Shown in pieces: positions 1 to 8,798 of a stretch of DNA of 64,000 nucleotides. The stretch covers positions 207,907 to 271,906 of the forward strand of contig NZ_JABFCZ010000002.1 in NCBI RefSeq assembly GCF_014692675.1. The letters run 5' to 3'. The stretch's first letter is position 1. Each line of letters opens with the position of its first letter. This DNA is from Roseibium aggregatum. GTDB taxonomy: Bacteria > Pseudomonadota > Alphaproteobacteria > Rhizobiales > Stappiaceae. The translations under genes and the position numbers were made by a program. The notes under the pieces are model-generated. The model saw nothing but the letters and a program-made list of their open reading frames with translations, searched no databases and was not told the origin of the DNA.

Positions 1-1596
1 ATTCAGCAGCCGGAACGGCGTCAGGAACAGGATCTTCAGGTCGAACAGGATCGACCAGTTCTCGATGTAATAGACGTCGCAGTCGACGCGTTTCTGGATT
101 TTCTCCGGGGTGTCGACTTCGCCGCGCCAGCCGTTGATCTGGGCCCAGCCGGTGACGCCGGGCTTCACCTTGTGACGGGCGAAGTAGCCATCCACCACAT
201 CATCCCATGTCTTGTTGTCGGTGTGGGCGTTGACGGCGTGCGGCCGCGGGCCGACCAGGGACAGGCTGCCGGCCAGCACGTTGAAGAGCTGGGGCAGTTC
301 GTCGATCGAAGTCTTGCGGATGAAGCGGCCGACGCGGGTCACGCGCGGATCGTTCTTCGTGACGACCTTTTTCGCCTCCGGATCGGCCATTTCCTGGAAC
401 ATGGACCGGAACTTCAGCACGTCGATGATTTCGTTGTTGAAACCGTAGCGCTTCTGGCGGAACAGGATCGGCCCCTTGCTCTCCATCTTGATGGCGATGG
501 CGGTTGCGATCATTACGGGGAAGAGCGTGAGCAGTGCCAGGCTGGCAAAGACGATATCGAACACCCGCTTTGCGACCATGTCCCAGTCGGTAATCGGCTT
601 TTCGACCACGTCCACGAACGGCACGGTGCCGATGAAGGACGTGCCGCGGTTCCGGAACCGGACCTTGTCCGTGTGCGCCGACAGGCGGATGTCCACCGGC
701 AGGATCCACAGTTTGCGCAGGAGTTCCAGAACGCGCTTTTCGGCCCTGAGCGGAATGCAGACGATCAGCATGTCGATCCGGGCCAACCGGCCGAACTCGA
801 CCAGCGCGCTGATGTTGCCGAGCTTGGGATAGCCGGCAACGACCGGCGGGGAGCGGTCGTTGGCCCGGTCGTCGAAAATGCCGCAGATGCGGATATCGCT
901 GTCCGGCTGGGTTTCCAGGTCGTGGATCAGTTCGGCCGCAGCCGTTCCGCCGCCGACGATGATCGCGCGCCGTTCCAGCCGCCCGTTGGCCCGCCAGCGG
1001 CGGACAAGAGCGGAGACGACAAGCCGGACGCAGATCAGTCCGGCAAGGGCGGAGACGAACCAGATACCGGCCCATTGCTGCGAAATCTCAGCGCCGAAAC
1101 CGGTGGTGAAGCGGATCACGGCCAGCATGACGAACACCATCGTCCAGCTCGCGGCGACACGGCCGATCTGGGACATTCCCCGGCCCATGACCGAAACCTG
1201 GTAGGTGTCGGACGCCTGGAAGAAGGCGAAGGCGAAGACGACCGAGATCCCCATGGCGACGAAATGCGCCAGGCCGAGGGTGGTCGCTCCGGCAACGGTA
1301 TGGGCGGCGGCAACCGCGCTCAGCAGGATAAGACCCATGTCGACCGCGCGGACGGAGCCGGTGAGGACGGGGACCGAAACGCCATCGTCGTCCAGGGAAG
1401 CCGCGATTTCGAGCGCTTCCCGGGACAACCCCTCGGTTTCGCCCTCCTGACGTTCATCCTCCACAAAGGATGTGGCGTCACTGGCCTCCTGCAGATGATG
1501 CAGGCCATCGGTGAGCCTCTGGCGGAGGTCCGGGGTGTTGGAGGCCTTCTTGTGTGCCGAATTCCGGCCTCTTGTTTTCATGGCCGCGTTTCTCAT
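1..1596 (-). CDS. Undecaprenyl-phosphate sugar phosphotransferase (WcaJ/ExoY type), 3' end cut by window edge
   Basis: The reading frame stays open from an ATG at 1596 to base 1, giving 532 codons with no stop in the window. The N-terminal half is hydrophobic (several predicted membrane segments), then a CoA_binding_3-like Rossmann region ([14 protein letters not shown]). The C-terminal third is a bacterial sugar transferase domain with KFRSM near residue 394, [10 protein letters not shown] near 432, SLVGPRP, and [12 protein letters not shown] ending at residue 489. The family transfers a sugar-1-phosphate to undecaprenyl phosphate at the inner membrane, starting the EPS repeat unit. The ATG overlaps the stop of the upstream glycosyltransferase (TAATG), so the two are probably translationally coupled. 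Full-length relatives are only slightly longer, so roughly 10-20 C-terminal residues are probably missing. The sugar is not predictable. Confidence 0.93.
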   Translation of the reverse strand, partial: MRNAAMKTRGRNSAHKKASNTPDLRQRLTDGLHHLQEASDATSFVEDERQEGETEGLSREALEIAASLDDDGVSVPVLTGSVRAVDMGLILLSAVAAAHTVAGATTLGLAHFVAMGISVVFAFAFFQASDTYQVSVMGRGMSQIGRVAASWTMVFVMLAVIRFTTGFGAEISQQWAGIWFVSALAGLICVRLVVSALVRRWRANGRLERRAIIVGGGTAAAELIHDLETQPDSDIRICGIFDDRANDRSPPVVAGYPKLGNISALVEFGRLARIDMLIVCIPLRAEKRVLELLRKLWILPVDIRLSAHTDKVRFRNRGTSFIGTVPFVDVVEKPITDWDMVAKRVFDIVFASLALLTLFPVMIATAIAIKMESKGPILFRQKRYGFNNEIIDVLKFRSMFQEMADPEAKKVVTKNDPRVTRVGRFIRKTSIDELPQLFNVLAGSLSLVGPRPHAVNAHTDNKTWDDVVDGYFARHKVKPGVTGWAQINGWRGEVDTPEKIQKRVDCDVYYIENWSILFDLKILFLTPFRLLN

Positions 1597-2825
1597 TACT
1601 GGTTTCTCGATCTGGCAAGAACGGATTGTGCGCCGGTCACCGGGGCGGTGCGGGAAGAGGACTTGGCCGCAACGCTTTCGGGCGGCACGACACCGCGCAG
1701 CTCCTGATAGAGTGTGGTGATCCGGTCGCTCATCAGCTCGACCGAGAAGGTTTCCGCAAGACAGGTCCGCAGCCCTTCCGCGGCGATCTGGAGTTCGGCT
1801 GGCGATTCCATTGCCGATTCCATCGACATCGTCAGCTTGCCGATATGACCGGGCTCGATCAGGCGGGAGGCGAAGCGGCCGAAGATTTCCGGAATGCCGC
1901 CGACACGGGTGGCGATCAGCGGACGCTTGGCGGCCACCGTTTCCAGAATGATGTAGGGCATGGCTTCCGCCCGCGAGGGCACGACAACGCATTTGGCCAG
2001 CTTGAAGGCTTCCCGGGCCGGCAAGGCGCCGAGGAAGGTCACCTTGTCGCTCAGGCCGAAGCGTTCGACCATGGCCTTGTAGCGCTCTTCGTCCGGGCCT
2101 TCGCCGACGATCTTGGCGGTGGGGGCCGTGCCGGTCTTGAGGCGGATGTTGTAAAGCGCCTCGATGAACAGGTCCGTGCCCTTCAGGTCGCGCAGCATGC
2201 CGATATAGAGAAAGTCGGCGGCATCCGGATTTTCCGTGACCGGCGTGAATTCCTCAGGCTGCAGACCGTTATAGACAACCCGGGCCAGGGCCTTGGGATG
2301 GCCGACCTTGGTTTCGAATGCCGAATATTCGTAGTCGGAAACAAAGACCAGACCGTCGGTAAACCGCGCCAGCAGGTTCTCGATGCCGTGGTAGACACGG
2401 CCTTCCATGCGGTGCGGATCATAATGAAGGCTGCCGCCGTGCGGGCAGTAGATCCGGGTGACGTTCTGCCCCTTGAGACGAAGCAGGGTTCCGATGATGC
2501 GGGCATAGGCGCCGCCCTTGGCGCCATGGCCGTGCAGGACATCGGGCTTCAGGTCCCGGATGTGCTTGTAGATGTTCCAGGTCGCTGCCATGTCCTGGAA
2601 CGTCAGTTGGCGCTGCATGGGGAACCGGGCGACACCCAACGCGAGTTTGGGCCGCAGTTCTTCCACGAGGGCATTGTCGAAATCGCTTCCGGTGGTGCTG
2701 TCGCAGATCACCCCGACCTGATGGCCGGCTTCGGACTGGGTCGTGGCCAGGTCCTTGATGTGGCGAAAGATGCCACCGATCGGCGAACGCACGCAATGGA
2801 TGATCCGAAGCGGATCCGTTGTCAT
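1596..2825 (-). CDS. Glycosyltransferase family 4 (GT-B), EPS biosynthesis
   Basis: This 409-residue protein has the two-Rossmann GT-B layout. The N-terminal acceptor domain carries SPIGGIFRHIKDLA and VLHGHGAKGGAYAR. The C-terminal nucleotide-sugar domain has FLYIGMLRDLKGTDLFIEAL, KIVGEGPDEERYK, VTFLGAL, and the terminal EAMPYIILETVAAKRPLIAT segment holding the conserved E(x7)E pattern. It probably adds one sugar to the lipid-linked EPS repeat in the cytoplasm; donor and linkage cannot be told. Start ATG 2825 has an AGGGAG Shine-Dalgarno 8 bases upstream. Its stop overlaps the start of the sugar transferase downstream by one base. The last 25 or so residues are low-complexity and may be a flexible tail. 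Confidence 0.93.
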   Translation of the reverse strand: MTTDPLRIIHCVRSPIGGIFRHIKDLATTQSEAGHQVGVICDSTTGSDFDNALVEELRPKLALGVARFPMQRQLTFQDMAATWNIYKHIRDLKPDVLHGHGAKGGAYARIIGTLLRLKGQNVTRIYCPHGGSLHYDPHRMEGRVYHGIENLLARFTDGLVFVSDYEYSAFETKVGHPKALARVVYNGLQPEEFTPVTENPDAADFLYIGMLRDLKGTDLFIEALYNIRLKTGTAPTAKIVGEGPDEERYKAMVERFGLSDKVTFLGALPAREAFKLAKCVVVPSRAEAMPYIILETVAAKRPLIATRVGGIPEIFGRFASRLIEPGHIGKLTMSMESAMESPAELQIAAEGLRTCLAETFSVELMSDRITTLYQELRGVVPPESVAAKSSSRTAPVTGAQSVLARSRNQ

Positions 2826-2833
2826 GGTACATG

Positions 2834-2901
2834 CTCCCTGTTCGAGCCTCCGGGCCTCTTTGAGCCCGTGAAGCCGATGAGCTGCACCTTACGACAGGGA
2901 G
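2834..2901 (-). promoter_or_regulatory. Candidate leader hairpin sequestering the glycosyltransferase Shine-Dalgarno
   Basis: In the mRNA (minus strand) an upstream CTCCCTGT (2901-2894) is the exact complement of ACAGGGAG (2841-2834), which contains the AGGGAG ribosome-binding site of the downstream glycosyltransferase. The pairing extends by two more G-C pairs after a single-base bulge. The intervening ~50 bases contain a smaller GGGC/GCCC hairpin. The arms and their positions are seen directly; translational control is inference. Confidence 0.4.
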
Positions 2902-2929
2902 ATGAGTCCGCGGTTAATTCGCCGTCACG

Positions 2930-3487
2930 TCAGAAGTAGCGCTCGCGGACGTAAATTGTGTCTCCGGGACGGATCGGGTCCGAAATGGGAACACGTCCGT
3001 TTATGATTTCACCGTTAACCTGACGGGTGATATCGACGTCCTGCTGCCGTGCCCGGCTGCTGAATCCACCCGCCGTGGCGATCGCATTCTGGACGGTCAT
3101 GCCGGCGACATAGTTATACTGGCCTGCATTTTGCACTTCGCCCATGATGAAGATCGGACGGTAGCTGTCGACCTCGACCGATACATCCGGATCGCGCAGA
3201 TATCCCTTGCGGAGTTTGTGCGCGATCAGGTTGGCCAGTTCCTGTTGCGTCTTGCCCCGCACGGCAACGAGCCCGATCAGCGGGAAGGAAATATATCCTG
3301 CCTGATCAACGGTATAGGTGTTTGAAAGATCCGTCTGCCCGAAAACGATGATGCGCAGCTTGTCGCTGGAATCGAGCTGGTAGGGCATGGTGAGGGTTTC
3401 GTGGAAAGCCGACGGCGGACGCCGGTAGCCACTGCAGGCGGCAAGACCTGTACAAAGCACCAGAATCAGGAATGCTCTCGTAAGCAT
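2930..3487 (-). CDS. Polysaccharide export lipoprotein, Wza/PES family (short form)
   Basis: A lipoprotein signal (MLTRAFLILVLCTGLAAC, lipobox cysteine at residue 18) leads into a Poly_export domain (YQLDSSDKLRIIVFGQTDLS, then GYISFPLIGLVAVRGKTQQE) and an SLBB-like segment (FIMGEVQNAGQYNYVAGMTV). It should sit at the outer membrane as the secretion channel or periplasmic partner for EPS. At 185 residues it lacks the extra repeats and C-terminal outer-membrane helix of full Wza (about 380), as is common in alphaproteobacterial PssN/ExoF-type proteins. The frame extends 22 codons further upstream, but ATG 3487 is preferred: it has AGGAG eight bases upstream and begins the signal peptide. It is transcribed away from the co-polymerase gene at 3684. 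Confidence 0.93.
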   Translation of the reverse strand: MLTRAFLILVLCTGLAACSGYRRPPSAFHETLTMPYQLDSSDKLRIIVFGQTDLSNTYTVDQAGYISFPLIGLVAVRGKTQQELANLIAHKLRKGYLRDPDVSVEVDSYRPIFIMGEVQNAGQYNYVAGMTVQNAIATAGGFSSRARQQDVDITRQVNGEIINGRVPISDPIRPGDTIYVRERYF

Positions 3488-3683
3488 CAACGAATCTCCT
3501 AACACACTGACCCAACATCCCAAGTCATGGTTAATGGTGGGTGAAGAGTGCAAACACAGTTAAGATGCATCGCAAAAACTGCGGAGGAAGGAATTAACGT
3601 TTGATCCGGCGTGTCGGTGAGCGTCTTAACCGAACGCTTACCCTGATTCGTCATTATCCGATCAATAGTTCGGAGTTTTGACG

Positions 3684-5978
3684 ATGAATGCGACCCGCCC
3701 GGCGGTACCTTCCGATGACATGGCCCTCGATCTGAGCCGCCTGATGCAGGCGATCGGAGGGGCGCTGAGATGGCTCTTGCCTCTTGTCCTGATCGTGGCC
3801 GGCGGCTTTTTCCTGGCGCTTCAGCTGGTGCCGTCGAAATACAAGGGCGAGGCCAAGGTCCTTATAGAAAGCACGGACGGCAAATTCCCCGGTGCGACAC
3901 GCGGGGTCGAGGAGGAACGCGCGCTTCTCGACGCCGAGGGGATTTCCAGCCAGGTGCAGCTTCTCATGTCGGCCGATCTGGCGCGACGGGTCGCCAAGCG
4001 CCTGGATCTGTCCTCCGTGCCTGAGTTCAAGGCCGCGATCGCCGGTTCCGCCCTGAATGACCTTCTCTCCCTGATCGGCCTTTCATCGGATACGGCGCGC
4101 TCCTCGGTGGAGGAAAAGGTTCTCAAGCATTATTATGAGAACCTGCAGATCTACCGTCTTGAGGGATCGCGTGTGATCGCGGTCGAATATTCCGCACAGG
4201 ATCCGGAACTGGCGGCGGCTGTGGCCAACACCATTCTGGACGAATATATCGCCCTGCAGGCGAGCGCGAAGCGGGAAACCACGGAAGTCGCCGCGACCGC
4301 CATGGAACCGCAGATCCAGCAGTTGCAGCGGGAAGTGCAGGCAGCCCGCAAGGCGGTGGCCGATTACCGGTCGCGGGCCGACCTCCTGGTGGGCAAGGAC
4401 AACCTGACGCTCAACCAGCAGCAGCTTGCCGATATCAGCAGCAAGTATTCCGCGGCCCAGGCGAAAAAGGCAGAAGCGCAGGCCAAGGCAGATCAGCTCC
4501 GGGGCTTGCTGAAGTCCGGAGGGTCTCTGGATACGGCCAGCGATGTTTTGAATTCCCAGCTCATCCAGCGTCTGAGGGAACAGGAAGTCGCCATTCAGTC
4601 GAAGATCGCTGAACTTTCCATCACGCTTCTGCCGAACCACCCGCAGTTAAAGGCGCTGAACTCCCAGCTCGCAGGCTACAAGAAGCAGATCCGCTCTGAA
4701 GTGCGCAAGGTGCTGGCAGGGCTGGAAAATGACGCAAAGGTGTCGGACCAGCAGGCGGCGGCCCTGGAAAAACGGCTGAAGGAACTGAAAACCGCAGCGG
4801 CCAGTTCCAATGCGGACCAGGTCAAGCTCAGCGAACTGGAGCGGGAGGCCAATGCCAAGGCGTCCCAGCTCGACACGCTCATGTCCAGTTTCCGCGAGGC
4901 GGATATGCGACTACGGGCCCAGGCGTTGCCGGCCGACGCCCGGATCATCTCTCGCGCCAGCATTCCGGTTGAACCCTATGCGCCCAAGGTTCTGGCGATC
5001 ACCATCATCTCGGCGCTCGTGACCTTCGTTCTCGGTTGCGCCTATGTGATCCTGAGAGAGTTCCTGTCCGGAAACGTCCTCTATCCGGTCGAGGAGGAGG
5101 GCAATGCCCGCCTGCGGCCGACCCAGGTGCAGATGCCGGGGGCAAACTGGAACGGCCGCTACGAGACGGGCGGATCGCCGGCCTATTCCATGACCGGAAG
5201 TTTTTCCGGCTTTGACGCGCCGCCGGCCGCAAGGGCCGAGCCTCAGCCGGATGTCGTGGAAAGGGAACTCCCCCTTCGCCGTTCCCGGCAGGGCCGGAAT
5301 TCCGGCCCGGCACAGGCTCGATCGCGAACCGACTATGACCGGGATATCGCGCCGGATTGGGTGGCCGATACGGGCTATGATGAGGATTGGGACGCCGAGC
5401 CGGCCGGGATGCCGGAGGCGGCGGCGCCGATCGAGGGCCGCACCGTGGTGCTCAGTGTCGACCAGGCGGAAGCGTCGCAGGCGCTGGCGCTGGATCTGGC
5501 GCGCAAGGCGTCGGAGGCCGGAGATGCCGTGTTGTTTCTGGAAGTGTTTCCCGAAGCCGACGATCCGCGCGCTGCTCCGGGCTTTTCCGATCTGGTGGCC
5601 GGGGTCAGCGCCTTTTCGAAGGTCATCTACCGCGACTCTGTCTCCGGCGTTCACATCATCGAGGCCGGCCGCTTGCCGATCGACGATCAGGCTGCAAGGA
5701 GCGCGCGGTTCGGCAAGGCTCTGGAGGCGGTGTTCCGGACCTATGATACGGTCGTGGTCAATCTGGGCACCATCGACGGCACCCTGGCCAGCGCCAGACT
5801 GCTCGGGTATGCCGACAGGATCCTGGTGACGTCGGCGGGAGGCGATTACGGTCAGGAGCTTAACAGTGCGGCCAATCTGCTGGCGCACAATACAGGAGCA
5901 CCTGTCGAGGTCGTGAAGCCGGCCAACGGCAAACCCTCAGGGAAAAAGTCCCGAAGAGGTGCCGGCAGGGCCGCCTGA
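3684..5978 (+). CDS. Polysaccharide co-polymerase (Wzc/GumC/ExoP-like) with degenerate BY-kinase domain
   Basis: This 764-residue protein has an N-terminal Wzz domain between two membrane helices (about residues 30-50 and 440-460), with long coiled coils between about 200 and 400. The cytoplasmic tail begins with a low-complexity linker (about 480-575). It ends in a MinD/BY-kinase-like fold (VVLSVDQAEASQALALDLAR ... AVLFLEVFP ... YDTVVVNLGTID ... ADRILVTSAGG). The Walker A site is absent: there is no GK[ST] where the loop should be, and the Walker B aspartate reads as Asn. No tyrosine cluster ends the protein; the tail is basic (KKSRRGAGR). It probably controls EPS chain length and export without tyrosine autophosphorylation. 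Start ATG 3684 has CGGAG eight bases upstream; a TTG at 3678 is too close to it. The gene is divergent from the export lipoprotein. Confidence 0.92.
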   Translation: MNATRPAVPSDDMALDLSRLMQAIGGALRWLLPLVLIVAGGFFLALQLVPSKYKGEAKVLIESTDGKFPGATRGVEEERALLDAEGISSQVQLLMSADLARRVAKRLDLSSVPEFKAAIAGSALNDLLSLIGLSSDTARSSVEEKVLKHYYENLQIYRLEGSRVIAVEYSAQDPELAAAVANTILDEYIALQASAKRETTEVAATAMEPQIQQLQREVQAARKAVADYRSRADLLVGKDNLTLNQQQLADISSKYSAAQAKKAEAQAKADQLRGLLKSGGSLDTASDVLNSQLIQRLREQEVAIQSKIAELSITLLPNHPQLKALNSQLAGYKKQIRSEVRKVLAGLENDAKVSDQQAAALEKRLKELKTAAASSNADQVKLSELEREANAKASQLDTLMSSFREADMRLRAQALPADARIISRASIPVEPYAPKVLAITIISALVTFVLGCAYVILREFLSGNVLYPVEEEGNARLRPTQVQMPGANWNGRYETGGSPAYSMTGSFSGFDAPPAARAEPQPDVVERELPLRRSRQGRNSGPAQARSRTDYDRDIAPDWVADTGYDEDWDAEPAGMPEAAAPIEGRTVVLSVDQAEASQALALDLARKASEAGDAVLFLEVFPEADDPRAAPGFSDLVAGVSAFSKVIYRDSVSGVHIIEAGRLPIDDQAARSARFGKALEAVFRTYDTVVVNLGTIDGTLASARLLGYADRILVTSAGGDYGQELNSAANLLAHNTGAPVEVVKPANGKPSGKKSRRGAGRAA

Positions 5979-6029
5979 ACAAGGGGTTGAGAGATTTCAG
6001 GCGGCGCCTGAAGGAGGCGTTGCCCGAAG

Positions 6030-7280
6030 TCAGCCGCCGAGTTTGCGGGCCAGTTGGCGGAACTTCCGGAACAGCTGCCAGAGTGTCTGCGAGTTGCGGA
6101 TCTTTGCCTTGGCGAACTGTCTGGCCTTGATCAGCTGCAGGTTCAGCCGTCCTCTGCCTGTGACGGCGAGAAAACTGTCGCTGAGCGGCAATGGCTCCGA
6201 CCAGGGGTGCTTGTAGCTTTCGTCGCCCAGTCCCAGATCGAGAACTTCGACCTGCGGATCCTCGCAGGCGGCCGCGATGATGTTCTTCAAGAGCACCACG
6301 CCCGGGCTCTGTGCAACAAGTTCGTCATGAGAAATCGAGGTCGAATAGCAGATCAGGCGATTGCCCTGGTGGAGGGTCAGATAGGTCGCCCGGATCTTGC
6401 CGCCGGCTTCCAGGGCACAGACCGTGAGCCGCGTATCGGCGGTCAGGTGCGAGCCGGTCGGGTGGAGACCTGCCAGCCGCTCCAGAAACTGGCGTTTTTC
6501 AGGAGTGGAGAACCCGCTCGGGACGCCGGCATCGGCTTCCCGTTTCGCGCGCTGTTCGAAAAACGCCTCCAGGCCGTGCCGGATGTCTGCGTCGGTCTGT
6601 GCCTTAAAGACCCGGAAATTGCCGGCTGCCTCGAGCTTGCGCTGCTTGCGCATCAGTTTCTTGGCGGACTTGTTGCTGAAGTTGGCGCGGAAGAGACTGT
6701 CAAAATCGCCGGTGATCGGACCCTCGAAATACGGGCTCGGGCTGTCTGTGCGTTCGCTCATCAGGAGCGGCGAGGACCGGTTGCCCCAGGTTTGCGGGAT
6801 ATTCGTCAGATGAAGCAGGTCTGCTCCGGCATGGAGGCAGATATCGCGAAGGATCCTGCTCATGGTTTCGGCCGGCATGGCGGCATGGCAATCCGGGGTC
6901 CACAGTCCCGTGTTCTGGTTCGTGTTTTCCTGTCCCAGAAAGGTGAGGGCGACACAGACCCGTCGTTGCTCAAGGCCCAACGGCAGGGCAAAGGCGAAGA
7001 CATTGTTCTGCCGGGCGATCACCAGGAGCGGCTTAATGCCCCGGTCCTTGCCGATCGCCTCCTGCCATGCCTGTACCCAGCCAAGTCGCTGATAAGGCAG
7101 GCCGTCCGCCTGTTTTTCAAGCGCGGCCCAGGCCGGCGCGGCGTCCTCGAAATCCCGGTAGACGGTGATATCAAAACCTTCGGTTGTGAAGGCAATGCGG
7201 GCGTTTTCGCGAGCCGGCGCCATTGCATCAAAAGTGTCAGCGCTTGAAAATTTATAATCGGAGGCGGACTGAACGGCCAT
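6030..7280 (-). CDS. GNAT-family acyltransferase, CelD/FemAB-like (Acetyltransf_6)
   Basis: The 416-residue protein matches the long GNAT-like family often named cellulose biosynthesis protein CelD. It has an N-terminal half with LPYQRLGWVQAWQEAIG and VIARQNNVFAFALPLGL. The acetyltransferase core holds KKLMRKQRKLEAAGNFRVFKA, LEAGGKIRATYLTLHQGNRLICYSTSIS, SPGVVLLKNII and VEVLDLGLGDESYKHPW. Members acylate sugars or peptide-like substrates and often sit in EPS loci. It lies between the co-polymerase and a polysaccharide deacetylase, so EPS decoration is the likely role; substrate unknown. There is no signal peptide, so it should be cytoplasmic. Confidence 0.85.
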   Translation of the reverse strand: MAVQSASDYKFSSADTFDAMAPARENARIAFTTEGFDITVYRDFEDAAPAWAALEKQADGLPYQRLGWVQAWQEAIGKDRGIKPLLVIARQNNVFAFALPLGLEQRRVCVALTFLGQENTNQNTGLWTPDCHAAMPAETMSRILRDICLHAGADLLHLTNIPQTWGNRSSPLLMSERTDSPSPYFEGPITGDFDSLFRANFSNKSAKKLMRKQRKLEAAGNFRVFKAQTDADIRHGLEAFFEQRAKREADAGVPSGFSTPEKRQFLERLAGLHPTGSHLTADTRLTVCALEAGGKIRATYLTLHQGNRLICYSTSISHDELVAQSPGVVLLKNIIAAACEDPQVEVLDLGLGDESYKHPWSEPLPLSDSFLAVTGRGRLNLQLIKARQFAKAKIRNSQTLWQLFRKFRQLARKLGG

Positions 7281-7385
7281 AAGAATCCCAGCGGGTGCAA
7301 TGACTTCATCGGCACTAATAGCAACAAATAATAAAGAAAAAGTGGCTAGCTTCTGAGCCGGACAGTAGCGGGGTACGGTTTTTTA

Positions 7386-8435
7386 ATGGGCGTTCGCAAA
7401 AAGCTATACAAGGCGGCGTTTCAGGTTCTGCAGCGAAGCGGACTGGGACAAGCCATGGCGCCCATAACCCAGGGATGTGGTGCGATATTCATGCTGCATC
7501 GGGTCAAATCCGCAAGTGCCGATCCGTTTCAGCCCAACAGCCATCTGGAAATCGAACCGGAATTCCTGCGCAAGGCGGTCGCCCATATCCGCCGGAACGG
7601 CTACGAGATCATCTCCATCGACGAGGCGGTGGACCTGTTGAAATCGGGCTATGGCCGCAAGCGCTACGCGGTGCTGACCTTCGATGACGGCTACCGGGAC
7701 AACCTGGAGGTCGCCTATCCGCTGCTGCGGGAGCTGAACGCGCCGTTCATCGTCTACGTGGCGAGCGGCCTGATCGACCGGACGGCGGAAATCTGGTGGA
7801 CCGCTCTGGAGCGGATCATCGCGGCGAATGACGAAATTCACCTGACCGGCGACAATGGCGGCGCGGGAATATCCTGCCGGACGACGGAAGAAAAAATTCT
7901 TTGCTACAACAAGATGTGTGCGTTCCTGACCAGGGAGGTCAGCGAGGTCGAGCAAAGGGCGATCATTCGCAGACTGGCAGAAAAATACGGCCTCGACCTG
8001 ACCGGACTTGCCGATGAGCTGATGATGAACTGGGACGAGGTGCGTCAACTGGCCAGCGATCCGCTCGTGACCATCGGCGCCCACACCCACAATCATTATG
8101 CGATCGCGCGCCTTGGCGAGGCCGAAGCCCTTGCGGATATCGACAAGGGCGTCGTCCGGCTGGAGCAGGAACTCGGCCGCCGGCCGAAGCATTTCGCCTA
8201 TCCCTACGGATATGCCCAGGCGGTGAGCGCGCGCGATGCGTCCCTTCTCAGGGAGTACGGCTTCAGTTCTGCGGTGACCACTTTCCCCGGCGTTTTGAAA
8301 TCGGTCAATGCCCGCGATCCGATGATGTTGCCGCGCGTGTCCCTGAACGGGCACTTCCAGGACGGCTACATCATCGATCAGTATCTGACCGGTGCGCCTT
8401 TCGCGCTCTACAAATCCCTGAAGTGGCTTCGCTGA
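7386..8435 (+). CDS. Polysaccharide deacetylase (NodB/CE4 domain)
   Basis: The 349-residue protein has the NodB-homology motifs: LTFDDGYRDN (Asp100/Asp101, the second usually a metal ligand), IGAHTHNHYAI (His233 and His237), and FAYPYGY. CE4 enzymes remove N- or O-acetyl groups from polysaccharides using a divalent metal. An insert of about 90 residues between the first and second motifs (WWTALERII to the MNWDEVRQL helix) is typical of the EPS-locus subgroup. No clear signal peptide is visible, so location is uncertain. It is divergent from the GNAT gene and probably belongs to the same EPS locus. Confidence 0.9.
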   Translation: MGVRKKLYKAAFQVLQRSGLGQAMAPITQGCGAIFMLHRVKSASADPFQPNSHLEIEPEFLRKAVAHIRRNGYEIISIDEAVDLLKSGYGRKRYAVLTFDDGYRDNLEVAYPLLRELNAPFIVYVASGLIDRTAEIWWTALERIIAANDEIHLTGDNGGAGISCRTTEEKILCYNKMCAFLTREVSEVEQRAIIRRLAEKYGLDLTGLADELMMNWDEVRQLASDPLVTIGAHTHNHYAIARLGEAEALADIDKGVVRLEQELGRRPKHFAYPYGYAQAVSARDASLLREYGFSSAVTTFPGVLKSVNARDPMMLPRVSLNGHFQDGYIIDQYLTGAPFALYKSLKWLR

Positions 8436-8450
8436 CCCTCAGCTTCAGCC

Positions 8451-8666
8451 TCAGCCCTTCGCTCTGTCGGGCTTCTGCATCCATGAAATGATCGCGCCTG
8501 CCGGGATCACCCAGATCAGTCCGGCAATGGCGTAATAGATGAACTTCACCAGAATGGATGACTGCTGGAGGCTCATGTCGCCGATCACCATTGCGACGAA
8601 GGCGTAGACCACCACAAAAATCACCAGGGCAACCATGCCGACGAATTTCCGGAAAGAGGGAACCAT
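8451..8666 (-). CDS. DUF2842 small membrane protein
   Basis: A 71-residue protein with two predicted transmembrane helices (about residues 8-28 and 38-60), recognised as the alphaproteobacterial DUF2842 family by its size, FVGMVALVIFVVVYAFVAM segment and position beside heme A synthase. The frame extends 37 codons upstream, but that extension runs into the ctaA leader and has no membrane or family character, so ATG 8666 is preferred. The gene is divergent from ctaA; a role in cytochrome oxidase biogenesis is only guilt by association. Confidence 0.8.
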   Translation of the reverse strand: MVPSFRKFVGMVALVIFVVVYAFVAMVIGDMSLQQSSILVKFIYYAIAGLIWVIPAGAIISWMQKPDRAKG

Positions 8667-8798
8667 TCCTGCTGACCTTTTCAGTGACCCGTATACCGAT
8701 CGCGCTTGGTATAAAGTGTCGCAATTTGCTGCGGCGGGTTGCCGCTTTCCGTCTGCACCTATATCTCCTCCGGTCAAAGGTCAAATCCGGGAGTCCTC

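Noticed and set aside
1554..2939. Long plus-strand open frame of 461 codons
   Set aside because: It lies antisense to the well-supported glycosyltransferase and has no family motif; the composition is that of a GC-rich shadow frame.
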